Made by a program: the position numbers and the translations under genes. A stretch of DNA of 64,000 nucleotides from Bromus sterilis (taxonomy: Eukaryota; Streptophyta; Magnoliopsida; Poales; Poaceae). The stretch spans positions 300,154,001 to 300,218,000 of the forward strand of contig OX465598.1 of NCBI GenBank assembly GCA_950022295.1, read 5' to 3'. The notes beneath the pieces were generated by a model. It did no database searches, was not told the origin of the DNA, and worked only from the letters and a program-made list of their open reading frames with translations. Below, in pieces: positions 12,348 to 24,212 of this stretch (its first letter is position 1; each line of letters opens with the position of its first letter).

Positions 12348-14747
12348 GTCCCCCTCCGGACCGGCAGTCCGATAAATTGTCCGGTACTGCTAAAGTACCC
12401 GGATGAATTTATTTCGAACACGAAAGTTGTTCGAAATAGATCAACTAACCCGGATACACCACCCACACATGTGTCGGATGTCCACGACACCTTCGGCATG
12501 ATATATCCCCCCTCCGGACACCTTGTTCGATAATCACCCGGAGCTGGTCGTTCATCCCCGGATGAATTCCCGCTCCGAGCAACGTGCATTGCACTGCGTT
12601 AGAACACCATTAACATTTCATCTGTCATGTCATGCATCTGTTTGTATATGCTTGATGTGTATTTACTGTTTCTTCCCCCCCCCCTTAATCTCCGGTAGAC
12701 CCCGCTGCTGCCGTCGACTACACCGCTGCTGAGTACGACTACTTCGTTGACGACCCTACCCCAACCGTCGAGCTTCCAGGCAAGCAGAGCCTTTCTCTTC
12801 CCCAGATATTGCCTATCTTTCCGTACTTTTCTTGCACTAGGCATTGTTACTGCTGCTGCTACGTTACAATCCTATTCAATTGCATAGCCTGTCTTTGTCG
12901 CCCCTTGATGTACCTTCCTTTATCCTATGCTGCCTATATAAATATATATTATATCCAGCAGTGAGCCCTGCGCATTGTTAGCTAGGATTAGATAGTGGGC
13001 CGCGATCACTCAGGCGAGTGAACGTGGGTACAAATCTTATAACTGCACAGGTACGGTACAATGCAGACACCGCCTCGGGCCCCTATCTCGGCTCTGCCGA
13101 GTCACCATCAAGTGTGAGCTATCAAGGAGTAATCCTTGTACTCCACTCGTTGCTGACTCTGTATAGCCGCTCTAGGTACCTGAGCCACGGTTGTCCTTCA
13201 GGTAAGAAATCGGGCGACCCAACATTGCCCACGAGAGGTATTGCGACGGGACGACAGGGAGGGTACGACGAGTGTACCGGTGTGCTTGGCCCCTGATCGT
13301 TGGCCGCAAGAGTTACCAACCCACGAAAGTCGAGCTCCTCCAGGAGCACACGCGAGACAAGGTAAGGAGACGGTTCACCTTGTCGGTAACCGCAGTGACT
13401 TGGTGGGACGACAGGGCAGGCACCGATGTACTGGTGGTCCTGGCTGCTGTCGTTGTCCGCGGGTCAGTTAAGTCGAGGCCACGATAACGGTTGTCCCGCA
13501 AGTTAATAAAATGACTAATGGTTCAGTGGATGTCTTGAGTTGGCTATATGCCATGTACGCACTACCTACCCGTGGGAATTACGAGTTATGGGCTCCTCTG
13601 CTTCATAGTATCGTCCGAGGACTCTTCAGACGTCAGCAATACCGCGGCCTGCGCCGGGAAGTGGTGTTGTCTTATTTTCCGAGGCCATGTGATTCTTATT
13701 TGCTTTGATTTAACTTCACCAGCCAGCCTCGCACCGTGCAGGAGTACGTCGGGGTTAGGGTCCAAAGCCCCACGTACATAGGATACAGTCCGGCGGATGA
13801 CCTCTCTGTTGAGTTTGAAAGATGGGCTACAAAGTGTCGGATAGCCTCGGTGGAGCGTTTACTAACAAGGTGCCCGCCACCATGGAGATCCGTGCGTGTA
13901 GTGTAACACAAGTGCACCCCAGCAGGGAAGATTAATCTATTCGAATAGCCATGTCCACGGTAACAGGACGCTTTATGCTGAAGCTGGATCTTACCACTAC
14001 AAACTATTATTATTAAACTGTATGGTTCCTGGTTTTCTTCCTCGCTGGGATGTCAAGGAGGGGAACTCGGAGGCATTCTTAATTATTAAACTTACTATTA
14101 TACAATGCTACAACAACTTCTGCTGCATTGTTACTTTATGCTTCATATAAACTGTTGGCTGATTCTTACCTCATGCTGCAAGACATCGTCGGAAGATGCT
14201 AGTCTTTGATAGGCCTAGCTTCTTACCCTTATTCTGATTTCTATCTTGCAGTCCACTATATACAGCCTCTTCTTTCCGTTGATACAACGCATAATGCTTA
14301 GTAGCGGACGTAAGACTCGCAGGTATGCTAGATACTCACCTTTGCTTTATTTCCCCTTTTTCGCTTTGCCTGATCGGCCGCTGCAGCCGACGTTGGAGCT
14401 CAGGAGTAGGAGTACCCCGGAGGCAACTACTACGACGTCGAGTTCCCCGTTGACCAGGAGTAGTTCGGTGGATCCCAGGCAGGAGGCCTCGCCTTTTCGT
14501 TCTGTATCTCTGATGTGATTTGTGCTAGCCTTCTTAAGGAAAAACTTGACTAACTATGTCTGTACTCAGATATTATGGCTTGTATGACTTATGTATTCGG
14601 ATCCTCGTGGTCCCTGGTATTGTAATATTTTTTTTATCCTTTTGTGTTTAGTGTTGTGCTGTGATATTCTCACCGTGGCACCCTAATCCCAGCCGTGTAC
14701 CCTGCGTGTATGATTACTGTACACGGATTGATTTTGGGGGCTTCACA
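12348..14747 (+). repeat. 5' LTR, 3' part (Tekay-like gypsy)
   Basis: Matches 21793-24191 base for base with scattered substitutions and ends CTTCACA directly before the PBS. Its upstream part is displaced beyond the left window edge by the nested insertions. Confidence 0.9.
12935..12944 (+). promoter_or_regulatory. TATA-like motif in 5' LTR
   Basis: TATATAAATA, conserved at 22377-22386 in the 3' LTR. It is a possible core promoter, but the surrounding run is AT-rich, so this may be coincidental. Confidence 0.35.
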
Positions 14748-14750
14748 AGT

Positions 14751-14763
14751 TGGTATCAGAGCC
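14751..14763 (+). other. Primer-binding site, tRNA-Met type
   Basis: TGGTATCAGAGCC, three bases after the 5' LTR end, is a perfect complement to the 3' end of plant initiator tRNA-Met. Confidence 0.92.
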
Positions 14764-15401
14764 AACTACCTGTAGGAGGCCACCCCACCACTACTTGGTC
14801 GAATTTGAGTCTAGACTTTGAAAAAACTATTTTGCTAACTTAATATTTGGCTTACGGGCCCACATCGATGTCACTACGTGTGATATCTATGGCATTAGGA
14901 TCCTTTTCTTCTTACCTATGCTCAGGGAATCTGCTCTCTTATCCTTGCTGGTAAGTTTTACAAACTCTAACATTAGGATCACATTTTCTTGATTCCACCC
15001 GGCGTTTTTGGTGCTTCCCCATTGATTGAGTCGTGTCGCAGGAGTTCTACCCCAGGTCCCGGACCGCGGATCCCATTCTCATTCTGGGCAGGTCGTGCGT
15101 CCTCTGGCATTAACTCCTGTGGCCAACAGTTTTCTTGCGGCGTGATTGACATAGTGGAATCTATGTCGCGTCATGTAATCCTTACCGCGGTCTGCGCGCC
15201 GCCTAGTGAGTCCTTTTTCCTTAATTTCTACGACGTTACGCTGCCCGATTTTCGATTGACTCCGTGTGTAAATGTGTATGTCTTATATGACTACTCCTAT
15301 ATATATCCGCGCCTACTCTTTGTTGTCGCTTTACTTCAGGCTTGATTCTTATATCTCGTTAAATTTTCATCGCTGAAATACCCCTGTTAAATTCTATCAG
15401 G
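14764..15401 (+). other. Leader between PBS and gag
   Basis: Untranslated leader of the Tekay-like element. I see no conserved protein frame and no repeat in it. Confidence 0.6.
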
Positions 15402-16370
15402 ATGGCTGGTCGTGGTGGTCATGGTCGTGGTCGTCGTGCCAACGAACCACCTCCGCCGCCGGATTACATGGCCGCGATGATGCAGCAGTTCGAGCTGAAC
15501 CGTCAGTTCATGGAGAATGTCATGGCTCAGTACCCCCAGCCGAATCAGAATGGGCACCACCATCAGCATGCCATCGTGACTCTGCACGATTTCACCCGCC
15601 TCAACCCCACTATGTTCCGCAACACTGTTCAGCCGTTGGATGCTGATGACTGGCTTCGCGACATCACGCACGAGCTGGAGTGTAATGTCGAGCCAACCGA
15701 CTATGTGAACTTTGCGTCTTATCATCTGAAAGGCGCCGCTGCTCAGTGGTGGAGCACCCACAAGCGTTCACTACCAGTTGGAGAAGTCATCACCTGGGAT
15801 GAATTTCAGTCTGCCTTTCGCGCCCGCTACATTCCTCAGGGGATCATGGATCGTAAGGCGGAAGAATTCCGCAACCTCACTCAGGGCGACATGACTGTTG
15901 AAGCCTATCAGCGCGATTTCCTCAACCTCTCTCGCTATGCGGAAGAGGAGATCACCACTGATGCTCGTAGGCAGCAGAAGTTCCGTCGTGGCCTCAACCC
16001 AGACCTCAGGCTCGCTCTTGTCGTTCATGATTTCGCCAACTTCGCCACCATGGTGAACAAGGCAATCACCGTCGAGACTGCCCAAATGGAGCACAAGAAC
16101 TCTCTGAAGCGTTATTGTGACGTTGGCTCATCTTCGGGCGCAACGCAGAAGCGTCGTATCTGGCTCCCTACCAGTGTGACCCATTCAGCTGCCCCTGCTC
16201 CAAGGCCGTCTTATGCTGCCCCCCATCTGCCTCCGCCACCGCAGATGCCAAGAGCTCTGCCTGCACCACCCAATGCTACACCCCTTCGTCCTCAGGATGG
16301 ACTATGCTTCACGTGCCGCCAACCTGGGCATTTTCCAGAGAGTGCCCCCAGAAACAGAAGCAACTGGTAG
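15402..16370 (+). pseudogene. gag: Gag protein of Tekay-like gypsy element
   Basis: This 322-codon frame starts at an ATG 650 bp after the PBS. A Gly/Arg-rich N terminus (MAGRGGHGRGRR) is followed by a retrotransposon gag region (about residues 45-215, with WLRDITHELE, AAQWWSTH, F..FRARYIP and FRRGL). A proline-rich linker and a CCHC zinc knuckle (CFTCRQPGHFPES, about residues 303-315) follow, and in this frame the last Cys of the knuckle reads Ser. The frame then ends, while the downstream pol continues in another frame, so a frameshift lies around 16330-16370. Gag would package the element RNA into cytoplasmic particles. It is the best preserved part of this element. Confidence 0.85.
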
Positions 16371-16900
16371 TTCACCCTGCTGGCCGCGGAAATGGTCGTG
16401 GCAACAACAGGACCCCCAACTATAATACTGGGTCTGCTGCTTATGCTCGTGGACATGCTAACAACATCAATGTTGAAGAAGCCCAGCAACAACCCGCTAC
16501 CGTGATGGGTACCCTTCTCGTTAATTCCGTACCTACTACTATTTTATTTCATACAGGAGCATCACATTCATTCATGTCGGAAGCATTTGCATTTTCGCAT
16601 AACTTCAAGTACGAAACGATGAAACCACCGATGGTTGTTCGCACCCCGATAGGCCAATGCCGAACCACCATGCTAGTGCCAAACACCACCATTGAAATCG
16701 AAGGAGTTGAAATTCTTTGCTTCGCCCATCCTCCTGAAGTCTTCCACCATAGACCTCATTCTGGGAATGGATTGGTTGAAATTTCACGATGCCGCACTCT
16801 ATTGTGGCACCAAGTCTGTCCAACTTTTTCACGCCTCCGGCGAGATTGTTAACCACACCACCCGAGTTACCCGTAATGCTGAAACGCAGATATTTATGAT
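16371..16900 (+). pseudogene. Aspartic protease region, inactivated
   Basis: Frame 2 around 16470-16720 reads through a retroviral-type protease. The catalytic triad position reads HTGASHSF, with His (CAT, 16550-16552) where Asp is required, so cleavage activity is lost. A frameshift around 16730-16760 moves the match to frame 3, where the protease end motif LILGMDWL is found near 16755-16778. Confidence 0.8.
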
Positions 16901-18285
16901 GAATGCTTTGAATATCTCACCTCTGGAAGGAATTGAGAATGTTCCGGTCGTTCGCGATTTTTCCGACGTCTTCCCAGAAGAACTGCCGGGAATACCCCCG
17001 ATCAGAGAAGTTCAATTCGTCATCGACTTGAAGCCAGGCACTGTTCCTATTGCCAAGCGCCCTTACAAGATGCCGCCACATGAACTCCTTGAACTTAAGG
17101 AGGACATCGACAAGGCACTTCAGAAAGGATTCATTCGCCCCAGTTCCTCTGCTTAGGGAGCACCTTTTCTTTTTTTCAAGAAGAGCGATGGGACAAACCG
17201 ATTGGTCCAAGATTATCGGCCCATTAACCAAGCCACCATCCAGAACAAATACCCACTTCCCCGGATCAACGATCTGTATGATCAACTTGTCAGATCCAAG
17301 GTGTTTTCTAAGCTCGACTTGAGGTTGGGTTATCACTAAATCCGAGTCCGTGATGAGGACATTCCGAAGACTGCCTTCATTACTCGCTATGGTTCATACG
17401 AGTACACCGTCATGTCCTTTGGCTTAACCAATGCTCCAGCCACCTTTCCCAGATTGATGAATTATATTTTCATGGAGTTCCTCGACAAGTTCGTCATGGT
17501 TTATCTGGATGATATATTGATATATTCCAAGAATAAAGAAGAACATGCTGAACATCTTCGTCTTATACTGGAGAAGCTTCGAGAACACAAACTCTACGCT
17601 AAGTATTCTAAGTGTGAGTTCTGGCTTCCCGAAGTAACCTACCTTGGACATGTGATTTGCAAGGATGGCATTGCCGTCACCCCAGAACGTATCCAGGCTA
17701 TTCTTGAATGGACTCCTCCCAAGACCATCAAGCAAGTCCGCAGTTTCCTCGGGCTCGCTAGCTATTGCCGCCGTTTCGTCGAGAATTTTTCCAAGATTGC
17801 CAGGCCTCTGACTAATCTGCTTCACAAAGGCGTCAAGTTCGAGTGGACAGATAAATGTCAAGAAAGTTTCCAAGCGCTCAAAGACAAGCTAACTTCTCCC
17901 CCGGTGCTCGCTCCCCCTAATACTCAGAAGGACTTCGTGATATATTGCGACGCGTCTCGTCAAGGATTAGGCTGTGTCCTAATGCAAGAGCGCAAAGTGA
18001 TTGCTTATGGCTCTCGTCAGTTGCGATCTCATGAAGATAATTATCCAACGCATTATCTCGAATTGGCAGCAGTAATTTAAGCATTGAAACTGTAGCGACA
18101 TTACCTCGTCGGTAATCGTTGCGAGGTCTACACCGACCACCAGAGTCTGAAGTACCTGTTTACTCAGCCAGACCCGAATCTCCGCCAACAAAGATGGCTC
18201 GAGACAATAGTCGATTTCAACATGGATATTCATTACACCCCTGGCAAGGCTAATGTGATGGCCGATGCTTTGAGCTGTAAAGCTT
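16901..18285 (+). pseudogene. Reverse transcriptase and RNase H, with stops
   Basis: One frame covers RT then RNase H. RT landmarks are FSDVFPEELPG near 16960, the fingers region near 17040-17150, and MSFGLTNAPATF and YLDDILIYS near 17410-17525. RNase H landmarks are IYCDASRQGLGCVL near 17940-17980 and YTDHQSLKYL near 18130. In-frame stops occur at 17154-17156, at about 17337-17339, and twice near 18078-18095. The active-site YLDD and the first RNase H Asp are intact, but the frame is not translatable as a whole. Confidence 0.88.
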
Positions 18286-19135
18286 ACTGTAGTGAACTTG
18301 GTTCAACAAGAACAACCACCTCTGTATGAAGAGTTTCAAAAGCTGAACCTCGAGATTGTTCCTCAAGGTTATGTAAATAACCTGGTTATCGAACCAGATC
18401 TCGTCAAATCCGTCAAGGGTATACAGTTTTATGATGATTTCGTACACAAGATTAAGCACGATATCGCCAATGGAAGACCCTCACGCTTCACCATTGATAG
18501 CAAAGGTGCGGTGTTCTATGAGAACCGTTTAGTGGTCACTCACAGCAAGGGCAGGCATGAGAACCTGGATATGACCCCGAAGGTCATGAAAGAGGCTCAC
18601 GATACCCCGTTGTCCATTCATCCTGGAAGCACCAAGATGTACCAAGACATTCGTCAGCAATTCTGGTGGCCTAACATGAAGCAAGACATTGCCTGATATG
18701 TTTCTGAATGTGACGTTTGCCGTCGCGTCAAGGGTGAACATCAAAAACCCGCTGGAACTCAACAACCACCTGAAATACTTGTATGGAAGTGGGACAAGGT
18801 TCAGATGGACTTCGTCACCAGTTTTCCCCGATCACAGAAAGGTAACGATGCTATCTTTGTCGTCATCGGCCGGTTCTCCAAGGTTGCTCACTTTATACCA
18901 GTCAAGGAGAAGATCACGGCGGCTCAGTTAGCGGAATTGTATATCGCCCAAATCGTGTCGCTCCACGGTATTCCGTTGGAGATCAGTTCAGATCGTGGCA
19001 GCCTTTTCACCTCAAGATATTGGCGGAGTTTCCAAGAAGCTTTGGGGACTATTCTGCATCTCAGCACCGCTTATCACCCCCAGTCACAAGGCGAATTTGA
19101 ACGAGTCAATCAAGTCCTGGAAGACATGCTTTGAG
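18286..19135 (+). pseudogene. Integrase, zinc-binding and core domains, inactivated
   Basis: Now in frame 1. The HHCC zinc-binding domain spans about 18590-18725 (H.....H, then CDVC) and is cut by a TGA at 18694-18696. In the core the first catalytic Asp position reads Gly (VVIGRFSKVAHF, near 18870). The second Asp is present in SSDRGSLF (near 18990) and the Glu in FERVNQ (near 19100). A TGA at 19132-19134 ends the core. Loss of one of the three DDE residues alone should abolish integration. Confidence 0.85.
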
Positions 19136-19857
19136 CCTGCGTTATTTCCTTCGGTGAGAAATGGGAGGAATCTCTTCCGTTGGTCGAGTTCTCGTATAAC
19201 AATAGCTACCACGCTAGTCTGAAGATGGCACCCTATGAAGTTCTCTATGGGCGTAAGTGTCGGACCCCTCTGAGTTGGTCAGAAACTGGGGAACGTGCAC
19301 TCATTGGCTCGGATATTATTCAGCAAGTTGAAGATCAAGTTCACGTCATCTGTGAACATTTGAAGGCCGCTCAGTTCCGCCAGAAGAGCGACTATGACCG
19401 CAAACACCAGGAAATGGAGTATCAACCTGGTGAATACGCTTACCTCTGTTTCACTCCCATGAGGGGCACTCATCGCTTCGGTATCAAGGGCAAGTTGGCT
19501 CCTCGCTACATTGCCCCGTTCCGTATCCTTTCCAGGAGTGGACCCGTGGCATAGCGATTGGAATTGCCGCCGAACCTCTCCCAAGTCCACGATGTCTTCC
19601 ACGTGTCTCAACTCCGTCGCTGCTTCAAGGATCCTATCCGCGAAGTGGAACATGATATGATCGAGCTGCAACAAGACTTGACTTATCGGGAACATCCAAG
19701 CTGCATTCTCGATCAGTCTGAGCGTCGAACCCGCAACAAGACCATCAAGTTCCTCAAGGTACAGTGGTCGAATCATTCTGAAGATGAAGCCACCTGGGAA
19801 CGCGAAGATCGCCTTCGCGATGAATACCCCGATATTTTCCTCGCTACCACTTAAATT
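19136..19857 (+). pseudogene. Integrase C terminus and chromodomain-like tail
   Basis: Frame 1 continues with NNSYH and APYEVLYGRKCR (19195-19265), the GPY/F-like region near 19490-19555, then after a TAG at 19552-19554 the segment VHDVFHVSQLRRC. The last 60 residues (YREHPS...FLKVQW...ATWE.ED.LR..YP) have the shape of the chromodomain that targets chromoviruses to heterochromatin. A natural stop follows at 19852-19854. Confidence 0.82.
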
Positions 19858-19875
19858 CTCGGGACGAGAATTCTT

Positions 19876-19890
19876 GTAGTGGGGGAGATT
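19876..19890 (+). other. Polypurine tract
   Basis: GTAGTGGGGGAGATT directly precedes TGTAACACCC of the 3' LTR, as expected for plus-strand priming. Confidence 0.85.
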
Positions 19891-22800
19891 TGTAACACCC
19901 TCAGTTGTCTGTAACAGTAATCCTTTTGCTAATGACAATTACTGTTGCTAAATCATGACATGATCAAGTTTGAATCAAATCAAATCCAAAATGCCTTTTG
20001 TTGATATTAAAAATAATGTTGCAAATAAAACTTGTCCAAAAATTATACAAACATTTTTTTAAATCACAAATAATCAGTGGTTCATGCCCATGTGGTTATG
20101 GTATTTTATTATGCCTCTGAAAAATTCAAACAATTCAAACACCAAGCAAAACAACACCATTTGACAAATTAATGTTAAAAAGAAATAGTAAATGATTTTA
20201 TTTTAAGCCTAAACTTTTTGTGGCACCCTAGAAATATACACTCCTAATTATGGACCAGGTTACACATTTTAAAAAAATGTTAAAGCAATTAAACCCAATA
20301 CAAAAGGAAAAGAACAGAATGCAAAAAGGAAAAGCAAATTGAAAATCACTAAAAATCGCCCGGGGCAAAGGCCCACCTCAGCCCAGCCCACCCCCTCCCC
20401 TTGTCTTCTTCCCCAACCACTCCCCCACTTGCCCCGTACGGCGCCGGGCTCGCCGACGACGCTGGCAAGCTGGCCCCGCCTCCACCTGCTCCCTCCCGAC
20501 GCCGACGCGATAAGCCCACCCCGGCCGACCCCCTGGACATCCTCCCCCTCCCTTTCCCCTCCTCCTCTTCTCGCACGCCTCGGGGAAAAGCCACCGAGGG
20601 CCGTCGTCGCCATTTCCGTGGCCAAGCGCGGCCAACGTGCTTATGCCGCCTCGCCGTGTTTTCCAGGAGCTACATCGTCGTCGACTAACCCACCGCGAGG
20701 AATCGAGCCCGAGTCCACCACATCGAGCGCTACTTCACCGCCTTCGTCTTCGGCTCCAGCGGGATCCGCGACAAATTCCGGCCACAACAAGCTCGCATCG
20801 AGCCCGCTGCCACCTCCTTCGTGCTCCTGGTGAGCTCCCCGTTCGTCGCCAACCCTTCCCCTTGCCTCCTCTCGCCGTAGCACCCGCCTCCATTGAAGCC
20901 GTGGACTCACCTACGTGGAAGCACTGGCCGCCGTGGCCTAGCGCACGCGTTTGGCGTGCTTGGCATGTCAACGTGCTCCGCGTGCTCGCAGTAGTCGAAC
21001 CCCCTAGCTAGCGCTCGTGCAAACGCCTCGGAACGACGTCGCCGACTTCGCCTTTTTCTGGTCGCCGCCGTTCTCGTCGCCGGCGTCACTCCGGCAACTC
21101 CCCGTCCGCGCCACCGCTACCAGACGCCTCCCCGTCGCCTCCCCGTTCGATTGGGACTAACCGTGCCCCCTCCCGAGCCCTGTGGCGTCGCCACAGTCAA
21201 CCTCATCGCCGGCGAGTCGCCGGTGAGGCTCCGGTGTGGCTGCCAGGTGGGCCTCCCCGGTCAGGTTCACTGTTAGTGGCTAATCAGCCACTAACGACTA
21301 GGCCCCACCTCGCTAAGTAATCCCTCTGGTTAAAATAACAATTAGTTCAATATGTCTCACTGACATGTGGGCCCTGGCAATTAAGTTAACCACTGGATTA
21401 ATAAAATGGGTTAATTAGTACTGAGACACTGACTGTTGGGCCCCACTGTCAGTTTTTATTGATTAAAAAGATTTAAAGAAAACCCAGAGGCTGACATGTG
21501 GGCCCAGTGCCTATTTTGATTTATTAAAATGTTTTATAAATAAATAGAGGCTGACATGTGGGTCCCACATGTCAAGCACTGTTGTGGATAATGTTTTGGA
21601 TAATGTTGTTATAATAATAAAAGAAATTCAGAAATTCTTTTTAAATGATTTAAACTTTGAATTTGAATAACTTTTAAACCGTAACTCAGATTCAAAAACT
21701 TTATACATGAAAATTGATTAGAAAAATATAACGAATACGAATACGCTATCCGTATGTCTATCACACCCCTCTAACACAACGAACATCGAACCGTCCCCCT
21801 CCGGACCGGTAGTCTGATAAATTGTCCGGTACTGCTAAAGTACCCGGATGAATTTATTTCGAACATGAAAGTTGTTCGGAATAGATCAACTAACCCGAAT
21901 ACACCACCCACACATGTGTCGTATGTCCACGACACCTCCGGCATGATATCTCCCCCCTCCGGACACCTTGTCCGATAATCACCCGGAGCTGGCCGTTCAT
22001 CCCCGGATAAATTCCCGCTCCGAGCAACGTGCATTGCACTGCGTTAGAACACCGTTAACATTTCATCTGTCATGTCATGCATCTGTTTGTATATGCTTGC
22101 TGTGTATTTACTGTTTCTCCCCCCCCTTAATCTCCGGTAGACCCCGCTGCTGTCGTCGACTACACCGCTGCTGAGTACGACTACTTCGTCGATGACCCTA
22201 CCCCTACCGTCGAGCTTCCAGGCAAGCAGAGCCATTCTCTTCCCCAGATATCACCTATCTTTCCGTACTTTTCTTGCACTAGGCATTGTTACTTCTGTTG
22301 CTACGTTACAATCCTATTCAATTGCATAGCCTGTCTTTGTTGCCCCTTGATGTACCTTCCTTTATCCTATGCTGCCTATATAAATATATATTATATTCAG
22401 CAGTGAGCCCTGCGCATTGTTAGCTAGGATTAGATAGTGGGCCGCGATCACTCAGGGGAGTGAACGCGGGTACAAATGTTATAACTGCACAGGTACCTTA
22501 CAATGCAGACACCGCCTCAGGCCCCTATCTCGGCTCTGCCGAGTCACCATCAAGTGTGAGCTATCAAGGAGTAATCCTTGTACTCCACTCGTTGCTGACT
22601 CTGTATAGCTTCTCTAGGTACCTGAGCCACGGTTGTCCTTCAGGTAAGAAGTCGGGCGACCCAACGGTGCCCGCGAGAGGTATTGCGACGGGACGACAGG
22701 GAGGGTACGACCAGTGTACCGGTGTGCTTGGCCCCTGATCGTTGGCCGCGAGAGTTACCAACCCACGAAACTCGAGCTCCTCCAGGAGCACACGCAAGTC

Positions 22801-24191
22801 AAGGTAAGGAGACGGTTCAACTTGTTGGTAACCGCAGTGACTTGGTGGGACGACAGGGCAGGCACTGATGTACTGGTGGTCTTGGCTGCTGTCGTTGTCC
22901 GCGGGTTAGTTAAGTCGAGGCCACGATAACGGTTGTCCCGCAAGTTAATAAAATGACTAATGGTTCAGTGGATGTCTTGAGTTGGCTATATGCCATGTAC
23001 GCACTACCTACCCGTGGGAATTACGAGTTATGGGCTCCTCTGCTTCATAGTGTCGTCCGAGGACTCTTCAGACGTCAGCAGTACCGCGGCCTGCGCCGGG
23101 AAGTGGTGTTGTCTTATTTACCGCGGCAGTGTGATTTGTATTTGCTTTGATTTAACTTCACCGGCCAGCCTCGCACCGTGCATGAGTACGTCGGGGTTAG
23201 GGTCCAAAGCCCCGCGTACATAGGATATAGTCCGGCGGATGACCTCTCTGTTGAGTTTGAAAGATGGGCTACCAAGTGTCGGATAGCCTCGGTGGAGCAT
23301 TCCCTAACAAGGTGCCCGCCACCCTGGAGATCCGTGCGTGTAGTGTAACACAAGTGCACCCTTGCAGGGAAGATTAATCTATTCGAATAGCCGTGTCCAC
23401 GGTAACAGGACGCTTTATGCTGAAGCTGGATCTTACTACTACAAACTATTATTATTAAACTGTATGGTTCCGGGTTTTCTTCCTCGCTGGGATGTCGAGG
23501 AGGGGAACTCGGAGGCATTGTTAAATATTACAACTTACTATTATACAATGCTGCAGCAACTTCTGCAGCATTGTTACTTTATGCTTTATATAAACTGTTG
23601 GCTGATTCTTACCTCATGCTGCAAGACATCGTCGGAAGATGCTAGTCTTCGATAGGCCTAGCTTCTTACCCTTATTCTGATTTCTATCTTGTAGTCCACT
23701 ATATATAGCCTCTTCTTTCCGTTGATACAATGCATAATGCTTAGTAGCGGACATAAGACTCGCGGGTATGCTAGATACTCACCTTTGCTTTATTTCCCCT
23801 TTTTCGCTTTTCCTGATCGGCCGTTGCTGCCGACGTTGGAGCCCAGGAGAAGGAGTACCCCGGAGGCGACTACTACGACGTCGAGTTCCCCGTTGACCAG
23901 AAGTAGTTCGGTGGATCCCAGGCAGGAGGCCTCGCCTTTTCGTTCTGTATCTCTGATGTGCTTTGTGCTAGCCTTCTTAATGAAAAACTTGACTAACTAT
24001 GTCTGTAATCAGATATTATGGCTTGTATGACTTATGTATTCGGATCCTCGTGATCCCTGGTATTGTAATATATTTGTTTACCCTTTTGTGTTTAGTGTTG
24101 TGCTGTGATATTCTCACCGTGGCACTCTAATCTCAGCCGTGTACCCTGCGTGTATGATTACTGTACACGGATTGATTTTGGGGGCGTCACA
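19891..24191 (+). repeat. 3' LTR, 4301 bp (Tekay-like gypsy)
   Basis: Starts TGTAACACCC after the PPT and ends CGTCACA. It contains a C/G-rich block (about 20350-21250) where long frames in several phases are composition artefacts. Its last 2.4 kb duplicates 12348-14747. The bases after it, ATACA (24192-24196), should be one TSD copy; its partner is outside the window. Confidence 0.9.
22377..22386 (+). promoter_or_regulatory. TATA-like motif in 3' LTR
   Basis: TATATAAATA, the counterpart of 12935-12944. If used, it could transcribe outward to the right. Confidence 0.35.
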
Positions 24192-24207
24192 ATACACCTA
24201 CTATTCA
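24192..24207. other. 16-bp remnant of pre-insertion sequence
   Basis: These bases lie between the end of the Tekay-like element and the TSD of the compound element. By the TSD logic the sequence continued at 60558 before the compound element arrived. Confidence 0.6.
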
Positions 24208-24212
24208 ATAGT
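24208..24212. repeat. Target-site duplication ATAGT, left copy (compound element)
   Basis: ATAGT directly precedes the LTR terminus TGATGGC and recurs at 60553-60557 directly after the terminus GTATCA, 36 kb away. Confidence 0.85.

Larger units (their letters stand above)
12348..24191 (+). mobile_element. Ty3/gypsy chromovirus-like element with 4.3-kb LTRs (Tekay/Del-like), 5' LTR truncated by window
   Basis: The 3' LTR (19891-24191) begins TGTAACACCC and ends CGTCACA. The last 2.4 kb of the 5' LTR (12348-14747) matches 21793-24191. Between them lie a tRNA-Met PBS, gag, protease, RT, RNase H, integrase and a chromodomain-like tail in Ty3/gypsy order, then a PPT. A hand comparison of about 380 bp gave 17 LTR mismatches (about 4.5 percent), so it is clearly older than the copia insertion. 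Stops and frameshifts in every pol segment make it non-functional. The Tekay/Del placement rests on gag, integrase and tail similarity recalled from the family. Confidence 0.88.

Noticed and set aside
14751..14763. tRNA gene near the PBS
   Set aside because: Only the 13-base primer complement is present; there is no cloverleaf or internal promoter boxes.
20339..21011. Long overlapping Pro/Arg/Ala-rich frames on both strands
   Set aside because: They lie in the C/G-rich block of the 3' LTR, are open in several frames at once and show no domain, so they are composition artefacts.
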